From contig NZ_CALJAH010000261.1 in assembly GCF_938028185.1 (NCBI RefSeq), forward strand, positions 1-7,741: 7,741 nucleotides of DNA, written 5' to 3'. Positions 4,864-7,741 of this stretch are shown here, piece by piece. The position numbers and the translations under genes are program-made. The stretch comes from an uncultured Cardiobacterium sp. (GTDB lineage: Bacteria > Pseudomonadota > Gammaproteobacteria > Cardiobacteriales > Cardiobacteriaceae). How positions within the stretch are numbered: the stretch's first letter is position 1; every line of letters begins with the position of its first letter. The notes beneath the pieces were generated by a model. The model was given only the letters and a program-made list of their open reading frames with translations. It ran no database searches and had not been told where the DNA came from.

Positions 4864-6438
4864 TCAGGTCGCATAGTGGAAGATAACCAGCGTCAAAATG
4901 AGCATCAGCCAGACAAAGCCCGCGAGCGGCACGCTTCCTTCCATACCAAGCAGAATCAGTTGCGCCAAGGCGGCGAAGAGCAGGAGATAGAACGCCAGAT
5001 TGGCGAGGGTGACGGCAAGGCGCAGCAGCCACACGGCGGCAGGGCGGTGCGGCTGTTGCGTCAGGCAGCGGCGCAAGGTGAAGGCGGACAGACAGAGCAG
5101 GTTGAGAAACGGCGCGCAGTGCTGGTTAAACGGCTCGCTGCCGCCATAAAGCACCAGGCTGGCAATGATACTGGCGGCGCCATCATTCAAGAAATCGCGG
5201 CGGACAGCGGGGTCGCTGGCGGGCAGGCGCAGCCAGCAGAGGACGACGGCAAACTGGCCGCAGCACAGGGCAAGCGTGCGCGCGAGGGTGAAGCCGCCCT
5301 GCGGCAGGCTGGCGAGCAACAGGCAGGCAATGGCAAAACCGCAAATGCGGTCGCGCGGCACGGGCGGCGGCGGCCAGGCAAGAGAAATGGCGCATTTGGC
5401 GCGCAGCAAGATATGCCCGCCCAGCAGCGGCAGCCAGAAGGCGCACATCAGCACGGTGACTGGCGAAAGGCCCAGCAGGGCGGCATATTGCTGGCGGCTT
5501 TGGATGATGACAGCGGCGACGTTGGCAAGCGCAAACCACATCAGCAACCACGGCCACGGCATGGCCAGCGGGTTGGAATTGCGCAGCAGCGCGGCCAGTG
5601 GCGGCCAACAGGCGGCGTATTGCGCGGGCGGGATGTCGCCGCTGGCATGGCGCAGCTGTTGCCAGTCCTGCCAGACAAGGCCGCTGTCGTGGCACAGCAG
5701 CCAGTCGCGCCGCAACTGCCACCAGCGGCGCAGCGCGCCTTGCTGTAGCCAGGCGGCAAGCGCCGGATAGTAGCGTGCCAACAGGGCATCGCGTGCGGCG
5801 GGGTTGCGGTCGCGGCGGATGCTTTCGGCAAGACGGTGACGGTCATTGCCGGGGATGGGGACATAGTGCGTTTGTACCCAGTCGCGGCTGTTGGGAAAAT
5901 CGGCATCGGCAAGCAGCGTTTGTAGCGCCGTGGTGTAATCAAGGCGGAAATCAATGTTTTGTGTGGCGACAGTGGCTGCCTGTTTTTGCAGGGTCATCAG
6001 CAGCGCACCGTCGCTGTTGGCGCTTGCCCAGGCCGTTTGCAGCCGGGCAAGGAGTGCTGCCGGAGATTCGCCGCTTGCTGCCGGGCGGTCAAGGTAACTG
6101 TGTGCGGCGGGTTCGCGCTCACGCCCGGCGGGGCGCTCAAGATACGCGGTGTTTTCCGGCTCGCGCAAGATGACAACGTCTTCGGCTGACACATCGCCAT
6201 CATCACTGGCCACATCCGGCGCGGGAGAGAAAAGTTCGGCTGGCGGGGTCGTTACGAGTACGGCATCCGCATCGGTATCGCGGCAGCGTGCCAACGCTTC
6301 CTCATAGGCGGCGCGGACGCGGCGGAATCCGGCCGGGTCGCGGTCGGGGCGGTGTTCGCGGATGCGGGCGGCATAGGCTTGTTTAATAAGGGTTTCGTCG
6401 GTGGTCGGCGCGATGCCGAGGGTTTGCCAGCAGCTCAT
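4864..6438 (-). CDS. Multi-pass membrane protein with a divergent N-terminal J domain
   Basis: This 524-residue protein starts at the ATG complementary to 6436-6438. The frame could extend to 6522, but the J domain begins right after this Met (CWQTLGI) and the extra residues are G/R-rich without family character. No good Shine-Dalgarno is seen. Residues 3-50 are J-domain-like, with an Ala/Arg-rich helix II and a helix III ending RRVRAAYEEAL. The usual HPD reads H29-R30-P31-D32, so the residue before Pro-Asp is Arg. A polar linker (55-130) carries two YL(E/D)RPA motifs (99-104, 115-120). A soluble Trp-rich helical part follows to about 300. Then come about seven or eight hydrophobic spans from 303 to the C-terminus. 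Proteins of this plan are usually annotated only as J-domain-containing. A chaperone partner and role are unknown. Confidence 0.75.
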   Translation of the reverse strand: MSCWQTLGIAPTTDETLIKQAYAARIREHRPDRDPAGFRRVRAAYEEALARCRDTDADAVLVTTPPAELFSPAPDVASDDGDVSAEDVVILREPENTAYLERPAGREREPAAHSYLDRPAASGESPAALLARLQTAWASANSDGALLMTLQKQAATVATQNIDFRLDYTTALQTLLADADFPNSRDWVQTHYVPIPGNDRHRLAESIRRDRNPAARDALLARYYPALAAWLQQGALRRWWQLRRDWLLCHDSGLVWQDWQQLRHASGDIPPAQYAACWPPLAALLRNSNPLAMPWPWLLMWFALANVAAVIIQSRQQYAALLGLSPVTVLMCAFWLPLLGGHILLRAKCAISLAWPPPPVPRDRICGFAIACLLLASLPQGGFTLARTLALCCGQFAVVLCWLRLPASDPAVRRDFLNDGAASIIASLVLYGGSEPFNQHCAPFLNLLCLSAFTLRRCLTQQPHRPAAVWLLRLAVTLANLAFYLLLFAALAQLILLGMEGSVPLAGFVWLMLILTLVIFHYAT

Positions 6439-6521
6439 GGGCGTGTTGTATGGTGAGGATTGAAGGCCGCAGTTTGCCAGATTGCGTCCTTCCCCGCGAC
6501 GCCGCCCGCCGCCTGCCACCA

Positions 6522-6530
6522 TGCTAAAAT
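6522..6530 (+). promoter_or_regulatory. Extended -10 promoter element for purL
   Basis: TGCTAAAAT fits the extended -10 pattern TGn-TATAAT with one change. No -35 is obvious about 17 bases upstream, which is tolerable for extended -10 promoters. A start site near 6537 would give a leader of roughly 26 bases to the ATG at 6563. It would also exclude the alternative in-frame ATG at 6521, which overlaps this element. The gap 6439-6562 separates the divergent J-domain and purL genes. Confidence 0.45.
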
Positions 6531-6562
6531 CCGCGTCATCTTTACTTCACCCGGAAACCGCC

Positions 6563-7741
6563 ATGCACCAGCGCCTTTTTATCGAAAAACGTCCCGAATT
6601 TGCCGACGATTACGCCCTCACCGAGCGCCTGAAAACCCGCCTCGATCTCGCCGGATTGCAGCGGGTGCGGCGGCTTGCCGTGTATGACCTCTACGACTGC
6701 CCGGAAGCGCTGTTGCCTGCTGCCATCAGCCGCGTGTTCAGCGACCCGGTGAGTGATGAGGTGCGCGACGCCCTGCCCAAGGCGGATTTCACCCTCGTCA
6801 TTGAGCCGCTGCCGGGGCAGTTCGACCAGCGCGCCGACTCCGCCATGCAATGCCTGCGCCTGCTCGATGATGCCTTCGCGCCGACCGTTGTCACCAGCGC
6901 GCAGGCGTGGCTGTTTGAGGGCGATTTGAATGATGACGCGCGCGCCAAGCTGCGCCAGCACCTGATTAACCCCATCGACAGCCGCGAGAAAGATTTGGCG
7001 GAAACGGCGCTGCCGCCGCATCACCCCGCCGACCCGGTGCCGCGTTATGACGGGTTCAACGCGCTTGATGCGGACGGTCTCGCCGCCTGGCACGCCGCAC
7101 AAGGCCTCGCGATGACGCTGGCCGATTTGCAACTGGTGCAAAGCCATTTCCGCCAGGAAAACCGCGAGCCGAGCGAGACGGAAATCCGCGTACTTGATAC
7201 CTACTGGTCGGACCACTGCCGCCACACCACCTTTGCCACCGCCTTGCACGACATCACCTTCCCGCAGACCGATTTCGGTGCGGCGCTGGCGGACGATTTC
7301 GCCGGATACGAAGCACAGCGGCAGGCAGTCTATGGCGACAAAGCCGCCGCCCGTCCTTACACGCTGATGGATCTCGCCACCATCGACGCCAAATATCAGC
7401 GCGCGCAGGGCGGGCTGCAAGACGTGGAGATTTCCGCCGAAGTGAACGCCTGCTCCGTCTATATCGACGTCGATGAAGACGGGCAAACGCGCCCGTGGCT
7501 GCTGCAATTCAAAAACGAAACGCACAACCACCCGACCGAAATCGAACCCTACGGCGGCGCCGCGACCTGCATCGGCGGCGCCATCCGCGACCCGCTCTCC
7601 GGTCGCGCCTACGTTTACCAGGCGCTGCGCATTTCCGGCAGCGCCGACCCGCGCGAGCCCTACGCCGCCACCCTGCCCGGCAAACTGCCGCAGGCGGTCA
7701 TCGCCGAAGGCGCGGCGGCGGGCGCATCCTCCTACGGCAAC
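6563..7741 (+). CDS. purL: Phosphoribosylformylglycinamidine synthase, N-terminal 393 residues (cut by the window edge)
   Basis: The enzyme converts FGAR, glutamine and ATP to FGAM in purine biosynthesis, in the cytoplasm. The frame is open from ATG 6563 to the last base. Visible blocks are the N-terminal PurS-like part, LPGQFDQRADSA (about 93-104), INPIDSRE near 140, the FGAM-synthase signature TYWSDHCRHTTF (213-224), and NETHNHPTEI (318-327) leading into a Gly-rich nucleotide-binding stretch. These blocks look like the ~1240-residue single-chain PurL group (TIGR01857 type) common in Firmicutes and Bacteroidetes, not the classical ~1300-residue enterobacterial enzyme. An in-frame ATG at 6521 would add 14 residues but lacks a ribosome site and overlaps the likely promoter; GGA at 6553-6555 supports 6563. 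The C-terminal synthase half and glutaminase domain lie outside. The opposite-strand 329-codon frame is a shadow. Confidence 0.92.
   Translation, partial: MHQRLFIEKRPEFADDYALTERLKTRLDLAGLQRVRRLAVYDLYDCPEALLPAAISRVFSDPVSDEVRDALPKADFTLVIEPLPGQFDQRADSAMQCLRLLDDAFAPTVVTSAQAWLFEGDLNDDARAKLRQHLINPIDSREKDLAETALPPHHPADPVPRYDGFNALDADGLAAWHAAQGLAMTLADLQLVQSHFRQENREPSETEIRVLDTYWSDHCRHTTFATALHDITFPQTDFGAALADDFAGYEAQRQAVYGDKAAARPYTLMDLATIDAKYQRAQGGLQDVEISAEVNACSVYIDVDEDGQTRPWLLQFKNETHNHPTEIEPYGGAATCIGGAIRDPLSGRAYVYQALRISGSADPREPYAATLPGKLPQAVIAEGAAAGASSYGN

Noticed and set aside
4852..5748. 298-codon Gln/Gly/Arg-rich frame on the + strand
   Set aside because: It is a shadow of the J-domain membrane protein; high G/C keeps the antisense frame open.
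6542..7531. 329-codon frame on the - strand
   Set aside because: It is antisense to purL, which has clear conserved motifs and an open frame to the window end.

Overview
The window looks like chromosomal DNA from a GC-rich proteobacterium. Supporting signs are a UbiK-type ubiquinone accessory factor, a di-haem cytochrome c4, a polar amino-acid ABC transporter of the Aap/Yhd type, dense gene packing, and G/C-rich dispersed hairpin repeats between genes. A gamma- or betaproteobacterium (for example Cardiobacteriales or Neisseriales) is a reasonable guess, but it is inference only. No typical Neisseria or Pasteurellaceae DNA-uptake words stand out.

Layout, left to right. Positions 1-409 (+) hold the end of a hydrophobic protein gene and a 52-residue microprotein built from 11-residue amphipathic repeats. 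This part is visibly richer in A/T than the rest. A perfect A/T-flanked hairpin (420-450) can terminate transcription from both sides. Positions 573-3573 (-) carry a tight three-gene operon read from right to left: permease aapQ, permease aapM and ATPase aapP, joined by two ATGA stop/start overlaps. No substrate-binding protein gene lies next to it. Positions 3589-3862 contain no gene and are filled with hairpin repeats, including two degenerate copies of one composite unit. ubiK (-) and a cytochrome c4 gene (+) are transcribed divergently from a 53-bp gap. A 50-bp palindrome separates the cytochrome gene from a convergent gene for a membrane protein with an unusual N-terminal J domain (-). 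Divergent from that gene, purL (+) starts at 6563 and runs off the right edge. It resembles the long single-chain FGAM synthase type best known from Firmicutes and Bacteroidetes.

Functional themes are amino-acid uptake, quinone/cytochrome respiration, and purine synthesis. The ubiK/cytochrome c4 pair fits respiration, but the genes otherwise look like ordinary unlinked chromosomal neighbours. The parts that deserve most attention are the hendecad microprotein, the composite repeats, the altered HPD motif in the J domain, and the type of PurL.
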